The notes under the pieces are model-generated. The model was not told the origin of the DNA and did no database searches. It saw nothing but the letters and a program-made list of their open reading frames with translations. 64,000 bases of DNA, taken from contig OV121086.1 in the NCBI GenBank assembly GCA_921293015.1, forward strand, positions 44,595,402-44,659,401. The letters run 5' to 3'. Of this stretch, positions 1-13,600 are shown one piece after another; the stretch's first letter is position 1, and every line of letters begins with the position of its first letter. The translations under genes were made by a program, and so were the position numbers. This DNA comes from Phorcus lineatus. Lineage: Eukaryota; Mollusca; Gastropoda; Trochida; Trochidae.

Positions 1-1176
1 CATGTTTTTATACGCTTTAAAAGCATGATTTGTTATAAATGTTTCAAGGTACTAAAAGTAATTATAATTTTGGAATTTAGCAAAAAAATTTCATGAACAT
101 TTAATTCAATTCAATTAATTCTATTTATCCAGGTACTATATTTGACCACTTATTTTTTCAAAGATTTACTTACTTTCTTTTGAAATAGTTTTGATTAATT
201 TATTTTTTGAATTTTATCAAAAACTTTATTTATGCTTGTTAAACGTGTAGTGTTTAACTAAAATGCAAATATTTTATTTTACCACTCCATATTCTATTTC
301 ATTCCAAAAACTATTGAACACTGGAAAACATCTTTAAAAAATGTGACCTGGTTAGGCTGGTCCATTTTTATTTGATCAGAAGACCAACTTACGCATGAAA
401 AATTGGAAAAGTTGAGTTTGAAAAATCTTGATTTCTTTCCCATATTGATTGTAGTTTAAACAACATAATTGCAATATAGAAAACAATGCATCATGCAACC
501 CATTTTATGTTTGATTTCTTTTTTTAATTCCAAAAGGGTGTTCAAACCCCCTGAACTACCCCCATGTTTTTTGAAGATTTTACAATCTAAGACATAAATA
601 CTATTGTGTTGAGTGTCTAACTTACTTGCATAATGTAGGGATGGATTAAGATAGAGATGAAAGTGAAGAAATAATTGCAGAAATATGTATTGAACTATAA
701 AAGGCGTAAATGTGAAACTTCTGGTCATGTAGCTGATACTGACATCTGATGAAATTTACTTACAAATCAGTCAGGGTTTACAAGTAACAATGTACAAATC
801 ATTTGATTGGATCCTTACAATTTGTGACAGGAACAAAGTTTTAATCTTGAAATATCAAAGTGTATTCAAGTGGAAGGAAATATTAAGATGTAGCACCGTG
901 AGAGAAAAAGACCACAAGTTAAAGCGTCTAGGATTTTTTTTTTACAGGAAAACAAAATATCTAAATAAAAAAGATAGATATGATCCCTGATAGGTTTCCC
1001 ATGTGATGTCATACATAAATATTAATACACAGAATTATCTTCCATGGGCTAGTGATGAATCTATGTATGAAATAACGCCTACACATTAAACAGTAAGCAG
1101 GTTATGTTTGCTCCTAAATAGCGTCTTTTGGGGCTTTCTATATCACTAAGTATAATTGGTTTTTGTGATGTTCCAG
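1..1176. other. Non-coding sequence upstream of the first visible MDM1 exon
   Basis: AT-rich DNA in which I see no recognisable exon, RNA gene or repeat. The first visible MDM1 exon begins in phase 0 after a tttgtgatgttccag acceptor, so this stretch is probably part of an MDM1 intron. The exon carrying the start codon, which in the family encodes a first SEYQ..F.W repeat, was not found here. Confidence 0.5.
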
Positions 1177-4100
1177 GCCGAGTACTCTATGAAGTACAAG
1201 GCAGGCGTGGCACCCCCACGTGCATCCCGCAAACAGTCCGAGTATCAGAGAGAGTTTGAGTGGAAGAACAGAGTTGCAGCTTCTCCTATGTTGGCTGCAG
1301 AACAGGTCAGTGAATACATTCATACTCGGTAGGAATTAGAAGACATTTGGATGGAGATTCAGACCACAACCAGGACTCATAAATATCTGTCTGCTAGTTA
1401 ACGTCTTTGTAATTCAGGGCAGGACAATCAACTGTTCACTATTTGACCAGTGCAAACTGTTAAGTAAGATTTCTTCACAATTTTTGAGAACCACAGTTTT
1501 GAGTGACAAAATTCAGGAACTATGATAATTGATATCGCACCCTAAAGCCTCTATCACTATGATGGAAGCCTGATGGCATTTTGTGATTTAGACATGTGCT
1601 TTCTTTTGCTTAAGAAATCTTTGATTAAAGTAAGATTATCCCATCTAAGCCTCAGATACTTGTTATTTTAACCACCTTGTTTAAGCATATGATATCAGAA
1701 GACACAAGGGTCAAATTCTCTATGTTCCTAAGGTGGTATACAACAGTAAGGTGGGCCCTGTGAAGACTTCTGGCTTCCCTAAAACCTCAGAGTACAAGGC
1801 CCAGTTCAAGAAGTGGAAGGCAATCGAGAATGAACCAGTTCCCGCCGTGAAACATGCAGCTCAGCAGCGGGCAGTCATGAAAAATAAGGTAAATAAAATC
1901 AATTCTGTAGATCTCCATTAACCTATTGTTTTAGCCATCAGTTAACAACTTTGATAGTAATAGTTTTATGTGCTATTCATCCTGAAGAGCAGACAAATAA
2001 CTAAATTCTTAATTAATGAGTGAAATGATTCACAGAAGGGGGGATACAGCTATGGCCACTTTCATATTTTATTTACTTAATGCATTCTAATGACAAAATT
2101 ATAGTTTTTAAAAGTTTTATTAGTCATGTTTTTCAATGTTAACGGATACATGTATGCCAGTGTATGAAATTTCTGTTCTAATGAATGTAATATGTATTTT
2201 TCAGGCCGTGAAAAGAAGCAAGAGTGTGGGAGGTAAGTGTTGATATGAAATCAAGAATATACATATACCTGCAAAATAATGTCATCATATTTAGCAGTAA
2301 TGATTCTATATAGTATACACTTTATCTTTTGGACTCAATTTGACATGTTAATACTAAAGCTTAGTCGGACTCTGTCAAACCATTGTAAGTGGCCAGTTTA
2401 ATGAAATCACAATTGTGGGAAATAATCTGGTATCCTCTTTTGCCAAAGATATACTATCCCCAGAATAAGGAAACATTTTCAAAGTTATTTTACAATTAAA
2501 TCCTAATTCAGAAAGGTTAAACAAAGAGGATGCCATATCTCATGTCAAGTTCTTTGTTATAATGCAGCTATAGACCGGCAGGAGATTGCAAGAGAAACAA
2601 AAGAAGAAGAAGAGCAAAAAACTGAACTCCCAAAGCCACTGGCTCGTCATGGCAAACTCAGGTACATAAATTCAGTCTTATTTTCTTGATAGTATTCTTT
2701 AGTTTCTTTGGAGTCATCTTTTTTGCAAAATAATGCAGGTGATGTTTTACGTTTCCAAAACGTTTTAAAACCTTACTTACCATTTTCAAATTTTGATTAA
2801 AGTATACAAGAAATGCCAAAATGGTTACACAAACACCTAAAATTCAAATATTTAACATATTGCACTAATTCCAAACATTTTTTCCCAATCTAAATGATAA
2901 CTAAAGAATGGAGGACATGGAACACTGTTTACATTGCAACATAAAGCAACAACAGAAAAAGAAAAGTTGAGCAATAATGAGCAACATTAATCAATTACAG
3001 TGCCATTTGCTTATTTTGAAGTCAATTTTTTATGTTTTTCTTTCTTGAAGACATTTCATTCTCTTACTCATACTTACCTATTAAATTTCTCTGCATTGAG
3101 GCACAGAAAAGTGCTTTTGTTTAATAAGTTATATTGTGGTATGATTTGAAACTATATTTTGTTTTGACACCCTGAACGTTTGGTTGATAATATGTGTTTT
3201 TTGGTGACAAGAATTAGGTTGCATTGAAAATTTGTACATCACTAATGTTGCACCAACTGTGAACTAACTCTACTAAAATCACACCAAACCTCAAGTGTAC
3301 TGATTTACCCTTACTTATTACTTAGCATATATATTTCATACATAATGATCTTGCTAGATTTTTACAAGATATATTGAGAAATTTGTGTTCCTTGAATGAA
3401 TATATTGATTCCATTTCTAATAATGAAACATGTACCACCAGGAAAGTTGTGACGGAGTATGCAGCTAACTTCAAGCCCCCCCAAAAGTTCAACTATGAAA
3501 AGGGGGCATGGAAAGGAGCAGACCCTCCTCACATTTACGCACAGAAGGTAGGAACAGAACAATATTTGCTTTCCAGAGTTTCCAGAGCTAGGCTGCTTAA
3601 CATATATTAGTAACAAACCATCAAAAAACACAATTTCAGGGAATCACGGTGTTTGTCAATTAGCAAGACAGCGCAATGTTTCGCTTTATAGTTTAGTTCT
3701 ATAGGTCCTCAGTTCTAGCTCGAGTTTAGCTTTGACATTGTAATTCAATTAAGTACATGACTTTATATATTTTGATGAACCTGAGCTACTAAGCACTCAT
3801 TATTGAAAAAAAAATGGACATGCCTCTATCCAACCCAGCAGTTCACTTTTGATTTCATTTATCTTCAAAAACGTTTGTGTCCAATATCAATAAAAATGAA
3901 AGAATAAAACTCACTAATTATAGATTAAACTGCCATGCAAAGATTTTGTTGGCTTTCCTCTGACGCTGATATTGCTTGATGCTCTTGACCTACAGCATTT
4001 ATGACGTTGAAGGAATAATACCATGAATCACCTAAATACTTTAACCATGTTGAATTGTTTAGACTGAACCAAAGGAGGAGAAACAGGAGAAGGTATCAAG

Positions 4101-7100
4101 CAACTGGTTCGCTGAGGTTGTGGAGCTGAGACGCAAGGCGGCAGAATATAAGAAGAGAGCTCAGGGCACACACTTCTCGCGTGAACATCTTGTGCAGCTC
4201 CTCGCCAAACAGGCAGGATTCTGGGACATCCCCAGTGCTCGTAGCGGCAGCTGCAGCACTATCTCTGCTCTCTCCCTTGATGCTGGCAGTGATGTCGTAC
4301 AGCAACAGTGAGTGATATATGGTTATGGTTTTGGTTTTTTTTATATTTGTTTTGCATCTGATTTTGGAATTTCATTTGAAAAAGAAATGCTTTGATCAAT
4401 ATAAGTATTACTTTGACAGTCTCTCCTTTGATAATACACACACTATCAAACTTAGACTACAGAGTTTAAGAGCTTATCAGTTGATTATACATGGCAATCG
4501 AAATGAACATCTCATTTCAGAATATTGATCTCAATAAAAATACAATCTTAATCGCTTTCTTACATGTCGTAAAATGACGAAAGGCATTAGGATAAATCTT
4601 CAGATTTTGCTGCAGTATGTACATATGTCTATTTTCAAACAATGCACTGGAGTTAAAAAGTTATTAACAACTATAAAATGTTGATGCAAATGTAACCAGA
4701 CTCACTGCCAAAGTTTCAAGTGTTATTCCTCAAACCACAGGGTCAGAAAACAAAGGAAAGGCAAGCCTGAAAGAACTTTGATTGACTTTGACTCGTGCCA
4801 TGCCACTATCTCAGAACAGTCAGAGGTTCCCGACATCGATGTTGAGTCTGAAGTTCAGAAACCCTTGCCACCAAGTAAGAGTAAAAACTATAACAGGAAG
4901 CTGGCTTGGCTTGAGGAGCATCAGAAGGGGAATGAAGAACCTGCAGAACCAGTTCAAGACAGGTAAGACAGACCTCAGTTTACAAAATTGAAACTGATTT
5001 ATATGAGAGAAATTTGGTTCTTTTTTTAAAATTTTGATTAAATAACCTTTGAACGATTAAAGTCAAGTTATGGAAATATCAATTTATTTTTATTTACTAA
5101 TGTAGAAAAATTTCAACCCTTTATCTGCACGGAAGATTCGGCTTTGGAAATAAGGACGGGAGTCTGAACAGTGCCAGCAGGACTCAGCTTACTTGGATAT
5201 TCATAGATGTCCTATTTGACTGAACATCATGAGGGTTACCTTATTCTAACAAATGTTTTCTTCCCACAGAATATCAGATGACATGGAGTATGACTCACTT
5301 CCCTCCACACAGGAAGGTCGACTCCCCACCCCTGTCCTGAGACAAGGCAAGGTGCCAAAGAAAACACGCCACCATCTTGACCTCACCACCCCAGCAGTTG
5401 GGGGTGCTATCCTCACCTCACCTCCTCCCCAACTGAGGACTAAGTCTTTTGTCTCAGGTTTGTCAGATCTTTATAAATTAGATCTTTCTTATTTTTTGGA
5501 CCTGGGATATGTATTAACCTTATGGAAATGGTATTGATTCAAACTGCCACCAATAAATTTTGCACATCCTCGATAAATTTTTGTGGTTCCAAATTTGCTA
5601 ATCTGCATTTAACTATGCAGAATTGTTATTGTTAGAGATGATTTCTTGTAAGCGTCAAGAAGTTCTCATTTGTTTTTTTAAATCTAAGGTTGAATTGTTT
5701 AAATCAAAAAGAATTTGTTAGAAAGGTTAATTTAATAAATGAACTTATTTTGCCATCCTAATAGTGTCCATCCTCAGTCACAAAAACTTGAATCTTACTG
5801 TGGCCTTCACTATCGATCCAGGGGGCAGGATAGCACAGTGGTTAGTGCGTTCAGCTTCGGAGGAGGTCCTTGGTTCAAATCCAGCCAGGTGCTCGGCAAC
5901 TGTGCCTGCAGTAGAGAACTGTTCTACACGCAGTCAGGTTTGGGTGCAATGCTACACTGAAATTCAGTGCAGTACCACTCATGGTTCGCTAGTTCCAGCC
6001 GATGCTCGCAGGTTTCACCGCAAGGCATAGCCACAATGGTGTTGCGGGCTTTCTCCCTGCAATAATACTAGCAGCCGCGATATAAGTGAAATAATGTTGA
6101 AAGCGGCTTTACAACGGCTTTAAAACGTAAATACAAAAGTAATCATTTGAGTACTTTCAGTTTTGATGATACAATGATTTCAATTTGAAGTAACTATATT
6201 ACTTTTGTCATTAGAAGATTGATAATTGGACAGTTATATGTAATGTTATATATGTTATTTATATGTTATATGTGGCTTGACCCAGCAGCACTGTTCTTCA
6301 GAGGTTCTCAATATTCAAACCTCTTTTTATTCATTGTTGGTTTCTTCCCAGATGGCAGCTCTCAAGATACAGAGGAAGCAGAGGCTGAGAGGAGACAGTT
6401 TGGAAAGGTAACAACAAAAGTGGATGGGTTGAATGGCATTATTGATTGACAGGATGGCATTGTGGATGGGTATGGTGGTATACCGATTGGCCTAAATGGT
6501 GTAATGGATTGGCGTGATAGATAGGATGGCATAATTGACGTCAATTGGTAAGTGGATGAGGGATGGCATTGTGGGAGGATAGGGCAGCATAGTGGATTGG
6601 CTGGATGGTAGAGGATAGTGGATGGTCGGGTGGCATAGTTGGAGGACAGAGTGGTTGAGCATGATGGCATAGTGGATGTGCGATGTGTAACTGACTTAAT
6701 GTTAGGGATTGAGATGTTGTGGTTCATAATCTGTAGGGACACTGTGCATCCATTTGCTGTAGGGGACTCTTGATATACATACAGAGAAATAACATCATTT
6801 TGCATCCGAATTCGCATTAATTGCAACCTATGGTTAATCTGAAAATTGATGTCTTATTGAAATTCACCGCACCTCAACTACAGTCAGTGCTTTTATGCTC
6901 ATCACATTACGTAACCACAATCCATACAATCCATATGTTATTTCATCAGACATACAACTTGAAGCGGCTGCAGACAACGCCCACATTTGGTCACCCGTCT
7001 GAAGACACCCATGTTCTCCGTGATGATAACGCTTCCATTGACCGACCACTAAAACCCAAGTACATGTATACTCCTGTTGATGAGTTGGAGGAACTTGAAC

Positions 7101-10100
7101 AAGAAAATCGTGGTGAGTATACCTTCTGTGCCTAAGGAACAGTTTTTTTACATACTGAACCTAGGTAAAGATAAGTTTAACCCTTAAGATGCGGGTCCCG
7201 GAATATTCCGGGATGAAATTAGCTTTGCCCGCAAGTCCCCTTAGCGGGATGCGAGTAGCACACTCTATTTTTCTCACGCTAACTAATTATGACCGCGGGT
7301 CTCGGTAGCGGGGCCCGGAAATTTATTGCCTAGCAGTAGTCTCAGTTCAACGCTTGTATTTTCGTTCAGGCTCTCGCTAAGCAACCGTGTTTTGTTTCGT
7401 TGGTGTTCTAAATAATGCGCGAACATGCTCCGAAAGTTAAGAGAGTATTGATAATGTTTATCGTACCGAAAATAAGCGTTAAAATCACTCAATTTTCCCC
7501 CACTCCCCGCCGCACGTGCTAATAGCCTGTGGGCACTTTCTCCCCGCTCGCACGAGCTTACCGTCCCGCGCGTGCTATCGTTTGCTTACAAGCCTGCACT
7601 CACACCAAACGTATCGCACGCCCTATGCTCTGAACATTTGGGCGGATTTCAATACCGGTTGGATCATTTGAAAGAGCAGAAAATTGTCTTCAATTCAATA
7701 TAAAATACATAACTACACTACCTGAATTGAAGATACAGCATGTGCCGCAAAAAAGGTGATTTTTACATATTTTTAGTTTTACACCATTTTGTCACACCAA
7801 TTTTTACATGATGTGCTCAACGTATTTTGACAATTTTTATATCATAAGATAGAGAGAAAGATTGTCTTTCTTTCCATGTAAAATGTGTACATGCGCAAAA
7901 ATAAATAAAGACACAGCAAGCGCCGCACAAAAAGCTAATTTCTCGATTCAAATCATGTAAACTGAACGGCGATTTTGACATGTGCCTTTCTTTCGCTCAT
8001 ATCTTCTCAACAGCTAGGCGTATTTTGAAATTGATTACCTCGTGATAAAGAAGGAATAATTGTCTTCAATTTGATATAAAAAAATTATATACACCATATA
8101 GAATAAAGATACAGCAAGTTCCGCAAAATTGTGACTTTTGTTTATTCTTTACGTTTTTACCATTTTCTCGCACTTTATATCACATAAAGTTCTCGGTAAA
8201 TTTTGCAATTTCATATATCAAAATATAGAGAAAAGGATGATCTTTATTGCAATATAAAATTGGTATGTACAAGAAAATCAGAAAGGACCCGGCGCGCATC
8301 GCACATACAGGCAATTTCTCTATTCATATTTTGTTGACCGAGAAGCGATTTATTTTCAACTGCTTTTTACACTTCCTATCCATTTAACGGCAGACCGATT
8401 ATCAACATTTTTATATCACAATAAAGAAGAAAGGATCGTCTTCAATTCTATATAAAATTTGCAAATTACAATTAGACAATAAAGGAGCGGTTAGTGATGT
8501 CGCAATTATCAAAATCTGTTCTAAAATACCCGAGGGTACCATCTTTGCAAACTTTATATATTCCAAACCAAGTGGTACATATTTATTATTTTCATATCAT
8601 CGTAAAGCAGAAATAAATACCTTCATTTTCATGTGTAAGTTGCCCATATTTGAATCAAAATAAAACGTGTGGAAACGATGCGACATATGTTGCGGTAAGG
8701 CGATTATCAAAGACTTTATTACTAGCTATGCCCACGTTTCGTTGGTAATAACTTCTAATTACAGTGCAAAAGATTGTTATGATTTATTTCTTCGTAAAGA
8801 AGAATAAATTGCCTTCAATTCCATATATAATTTGCATGTATACAAAGCGAATAACATGATTTATAAAGTTGGAAATAAAGACAATTTATATTGAGTGTGA
8901 GTGTATGTTTCAACGGGGATATCCCGCCTGCACGCGCTGAGCGCGTGCGTTTGCCCGGGGCTATTAGCTTAGTAATATTACTGTGGGGGTCAGAACGTTA
9001 TCGGGATTTATCATTACCCTGTTTTCGTAATTTATATCTTTCGTTTAGGATGGCGTATCGTAATAAAATTTATCGTGAAATATAGAGAAAGAAATTAGCT
9101 GCAATTCCGTATATAATTTGCATGTGTGCACTCAGTGATTAAATGCTTTTATAATGTTTGAAATAAAGACAATTTTTAAAATTTTGTAAAATTCGTTCTA
9201 GACATATTATAAAAATAATTTTTATATCGATGTGAAGAGGAACTATTCATCTTTAGTTTCGTTTTGATTTCGCGCATGCGCTCTTGAAATTTATTGAGTT
9301 ATGGCGCCCGAATTGAAAACAAGTTTACTTCAGTTATAGAAACCGTTCCAGGGGTGATATAAATTTCATTCAAAGTGTCAAGTAAGTATCATCCATTTGT
9401 AACACGGGATTCGCCGACTAGCGTTGTATAAAACGACGATAATGTCCGTATTTCGCTATGTAAACACGCCATATGTTGTTAAAACGGTCGCATCTGGCGG
9501 CGCTGGAAAATTCGGCCACAGGGGCTAATTGCGTTATTACCGTAGCGAGGCGAGTGCTGGAAAATTCAGCCACGGGGGCAAATCTGGTCAAAATAATATT
9601 CAGCAACGGAAGGGTTAAGGTCATTTTGCCCATTAAAGAAACTCCACTTGGCTTGAGCAATCGTATTTCTTAATGTGTGTTGTGTTTCATTAGTTGTATA
9701 TTGTAGGGTTGACTGTATATTAGCAATTGAAGGTAACTCACATTACCATATTTATGTTGCCAGATAAAAACAGTCCAACTGTGGATAAAGATTTTTTGTG
9801 TGAGTGTCATGACATTCTCTTAATGACTATAAAATTTGACAGTAGATTATGTAAACATTGTTATGACCAACAGATCCAGAGCCAGTGCCGCGGCGCCAAA
9901 ATCGTAGAAAGGAACATATGAGACCGGCTGGTGTTCCTTCCACACTGCAGGAGGAGATGGCTGACACATACAACAAACACATCCTTAATCTTCCTCCTGG
10001 TGAGTGCACTGTTCACAATAACAACACCATAACATGCCTCCTTCTAACATTACATGCAACACAAATACATCATTCCTTCAGCTTCTTCTTGAAATAAAGG

Positions 10101-10645
10101 TTCTTAGGAAGCTAACATATTCCTTATCATATATTATAGTTAGCATCTTTTCTGAAATTAATGTTCTTAGAAAGTTGACATACTCATTACTGTGCTTCAT
10201 AGTAGCTTGGAGATTAAAGTTTTCTCTAAATGTATACATGTGGCCAGGTTGAGTAAATCATTGCTTTTATTTAGTTATTTTATATATTATATTGTTATTT
10301 AATTATTTTAACTAAAGATAATTGTTTCCATTAATTCACCAAACAATCAAAATGTTAATAAACCTTACCAAATAAAAGATGAACAATGATCAATATCCCT
10401 CCACAAGTTGTTCCATGTATTATTTTGTATGTTGAAAACAAGCAACTTGGTTCAAAATTTGAATGTTTAGAATTTCTTTGCATTAAATGTGATTCATGGT
10501 ATGTGTTGCAGAAGATAACGATGATGCCGTGTCTCTCTCACTCTCCGTCCGATCAATCGCCTCCAGCTGTTCGCTAGCCTCAGACGTGTACGAGCGTGCA
10601 AAGAACCGCAGAGACAACTTCTGGGGAAAAAGTGCTGCTGCTTGA
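1177..10645 (+). CDS. MDM1: Nuclear protein MDM1 homologue (microtubule-binding, centriole-associated), 3' twelve exons
   Basis: Exons: 1177-1305, 1733-1888, 2205-2232, 2568-2661, 3442-3547, 4063-4307, 4741-4962, 5270-5457, 6352-6407, 6950-7112, 9874-9999, 10512-10645 (TGA 10643-10645). They join in phase into 548 codons; vertebrate MDM1 is about 710 residues, so the N-terminus is outside the window. Seen: the [ST]EY-x3-F repeats (SEYQREFEW, SEYKAQFKKW, TEYAANF followed by a YEKGAW block), then QGTHFSREHL with FWD, then GRLPTPVLR, HLDLTTPAVGG, and a C-terminus ending in AKNRRDNFWGKS. This order and wording match MDM1. Family knowledge: MDM1 binds microtubules through the repeats, sits at centrioles and ciliary bases, and restrains centriole duplication. 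Oddities: a 28-nt microexon at 2205 and a 2.76-kb intron (7113-9873) filled by a repeat-bearing element. Every junction has GT/AG ends. Confidence 0.93.
5821..6122 (+). mobile_element. tRNA-derived SINE, copy 1 (MDM1 intron)
   Basis: The head carries Pol III box A (TAGCACAGTGG) and box B (GGTTCAAATCC). A body shared with the copy at 25657-25971 follows, then a 3' block containing gcgatataagtgaaat and a degraded aaagcggctttaca end. It sits in sense orientation in the intron between exons 5457 and 6352. Two near-identical copies in opposite orientations establish it as a dispersed repeat; the family name was not determined. Confidence 0.85.
6418..6690 (+). repeat. Degenerate GGATGGCATAGTGGAT minisatellite
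   Basis: About 270 bp of loosely repeated GATGGCAT, TAGTGGAT and ATTGGCTGGATGG units directly after an MDM1 exon. Unit length drifts between 15 and 25 bp. The open frame on the opposite strand is only a by-product of the repeat. Confidence 0.7.
7177..9618 (+). mobile_element. Candidate non-autonomous TTAA (piggyBac-type) element in an MDM1 intron
   Basis: The intron contains TTAA-CCCTTAAGATGCGGG at 7177 and, inverted at 9615-9618, the terminus TTAA-CCCTTCCGTTGCTG. TTAA target duplications with CCCTT ends are typical of piggyBac-type elements. The left end carries the palindrome CCCGGAATATTCCGGG, the right end a twice-repeated GCTGGAAAATTC block, and the middle a perfect hairpin at 8930-8948. 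GC-rich ends flank an AT-rich core, unlike the surrounding intron. No transposase is present. The inverted match is short, so the superfamily call is tentative. Confidence 0.45.
7650..9260 (+). repeat. Degenerate tandem array, about 180-190 bp period, 9-10 units
   Basis: A block resembling TTTTATATCATnnTAAAGAAG, followed by TTGTCTTCAATTC, ATATAAAATTTGCATG and sometimes AAAGACACAGCAAG with GCCGCA, recurs near 7660, 7840, 8035, 8210, 8410, 8595, 8785, 9070 and 9220. Spacing is 175-200 bp except for one gap of about 285 bp. Units share roughly half to two thirds of positions by eye. No long open frame runs through it. It lies inside the TTAA element. Confidence 0.65.
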
Positions 10646-13600
10646 TAGAGTTTTTTCATATTTGCCGGAAGTATTTGTTAACCAATCATGATGAAATCAC
10701 AAAATGTCTGATTGTGTCATTTGTAAAGATCTGATTGTAAATAGCTGGCCAAGATTTTTTAAGCTAATTAGCCAGAGGAAATACATCAGTTAAGTCGATC
10801 AAAGAGAAGAGAACGTTTTGAAAGTTTAACTGCACTCTAGAAACATCGGGATGTTGATTTCAGATCTTCACAGGGATATGTTGGTATGCTGAAATTATCC
10901 CTTTTTGAAGATTTTGGATGAATATTAAATATAAATATTTTGGTAACTTTGAAATGCACATCTAATTGTTCTATAAATACTGAAAAAGTCTGAAGTGGCC
11001 TCCTTCGTCACTGACTGATTATGTTTGCATTAAGAGAACTTTGACAGTATGGGACCAGCATGCTCCATGGATGATTTCCAAGATTTACCATTTTGTTTTC
11101 GATGGGTGTAAATCTTATCATATTCAAATGAAAATTATATATACAAGCATTGATTTAGACAGTATTTGTGTGAATGTATTAATTCAACATTCCATGACAC
11201 ATTGGCAGGTAAGCAGTTGGATGATTCCATATTAATTTTACAGAGAAAGATCCGCTGAGTACAAAGTTTTTGATATATTAAAATATGTAATTTTTATTAT
11301 CAGTAAGAGCGATGATATTTTTTAGAGGATTTATTCTAATGAAAATGACTCTTTTTCTTCAACTGATGATTTATTAAAGATCAAATATGTTTTAAGAGGA
11401 GTCTTAAAGCCAAAAGTAAATTAAATCATCAACTATATATGCGTTTAAAGAGAAAGGATTTTATATATTGTATATTTATTTTGGCATGTTGACAATTTAC
11501 AGTTTTACCACTTGTATTAACTCTCTTTTAAATCAAAATATATTAGTTGAACATCTTAGAATGTTTTTGCTTTGATTGACTATATACTCTTTTTACCTTT
11601 TAGAAATGTATGCTATTTTTTCATAACTTGTGTTCTATGATTTGGCTGCTTTGTTTTTTTATTATATGTTGCTAACTGTAACATATGTCAACAGAGTTAG
11701 ATTGTAAACCGGATATTTTTAATTCTTTTTAATTAAAAATGTATATGCAATTTCATTGAAACATCTCTAATTATTTTACAATTTTAGAAGTAGAAATTAC
11801 GTCAAAAATTGTGTTTATGAAAAATATTCTTTTAGATTGGTCGCTACTGGGCAACAATTCTCTTGTCAATGGAGGATTTGAATCATATGTTAAATAAATT
11901 ACCCACTCATCCGCCCAGGTAGACAGAAGTATAGCAAGTCTACATAACTCTTGGTTATGCCATGCCATGTCATCAAACTAAATCATTTGTCAAGATCATA
12001 ATGAGGGATTTCTCTTGTTGACTTCAGATTGTAAATCATTAAATGACACCATTCAGACTGGTCTATTCATAGGAATGATAACTTATTAACAAATGGTGTA
12101 TTGGGATGGCGATGGACACCTGTTATACAAAGCCTTCTGTGATACTTACTGTACTGTAGTCTGCAACTGAGAATAGAGTAGAGGCTGTATTGTCTCTGGT
12201 TGTTCAATAAATATAACACAAGACATGGAGTTGGTCTTTTTTTTTAGTTGAGATTGTTTTGGAGAAATTTTGAATGGATTTCATAATAAACAAGCTATCT
12301 TGTCCAGATTCCAGAGGAAAATTTTAGGAATTGAAGATCTGGAGCTCCTGTGATCACTGATAAAGTGATACAGATGGTCACACTGCTAAAAGCATTTATT
12401 TAGATTTTACTCTTGCACATGAAAGTCATAACGTCACATTCATGCAGAAAAAAGGTGTTTTTAAAAACATCTGTACTACTTCAAAACAGAAATGAAGTTG
12501 AAATATGTTCTACATATGGAAAAAAAGAATGGACGGAAAGACTTATCCAAGCAAAGATTGCATAACATTTGCTAAACATTTGAAACATGACTAAAAAAAT
12601 ATCGCTGCTAATGACTGAAATATTGCCCAAGCGGAGTTAAACAATAACTCAATCGCTCACTGAAAAAACATTATTGACCTTGTATGGTTAACACATAAAT
12701 CCTGATGAGCTACAGAGAACATAGCTCTTTCTTATTGTGAAAGTTGAATAATTATTACTTATCATAATCGTAGCAAATTCGAGACTTTTTTAAGTTTTCA
12801 TAAAAGACCTACTTGGTTTAATCACAAAGTAATATGTTCAATTATGAATGTATACACAATGGATATATTTGTAATGCTATCACTTTTCAAATGATGCAAA
12901 AGCAAAATGCAAAATTAGAAGGTAAATAGTTGCTTTGGGAAAATTCCCAGGATTTATTAGTCTAAACCAGATGTGACGACTGGTATTTCAACTTTTGCAT
13001 ATTATATACACAAATGTGACCTGAACAATGAAATTGTGTACATTCTTCAATGGAGACTGTTACGAAGAGAAAATATCAAGCAAAGACTTTCACAAGCTGC
13101 TGTTAATTATCAATGGATACACAGTTATACACGAAATGAATATGAAACTAATAGTTTAGTTCGAGTAAGCTGTGGACAACCCCGCAATATCAGCGTATTT
13201 GAATCCACAAATGCCTCGAATGCTGATTATTCGTGGCCATGTGTAGCACTTTATATTTATGATATTATAATACGCTAATGTAGCAGTTTGCTTATGGATG
13301 CTTTTCCCAGAAGGACAGACGTCCTTACATTAGAGAGATAAAATAAATGCTATTCGCATTTATTCAAAGTAGGCAATGTACATGTTTTAAAACACTGTTT
13401 TGAGAACCTTATGGAGTTGCGCAGTAATCTAACAAAAAGAACGCAGGGGAAAACTGCGATCAAGGCGGTGGAATTTTATTGCCGACTCACATATTAAGTG
13501 CTGCTTTTGATTGACTATTTTTTAATAGGCCATAGCTAGGTCACAGCCCGTTAATGAATGGAGCGAGAGCGTATATGGTTTACCCTTAGACAAGATGTAG

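Noticed and set aside
6362..6826. 154-codon minus-strand frame
   Set aside because: Antisense reading of the GGATGGCAT minisatellite and an MDM1 exon; low-complexity SIMPSC-type repeats only.
12973..13278. 101-codon plus-strand open frame downstream of MDM1
   Set aside because: No recognisable domain, start context or splice partner. A length of this order occurs by chance in the window.
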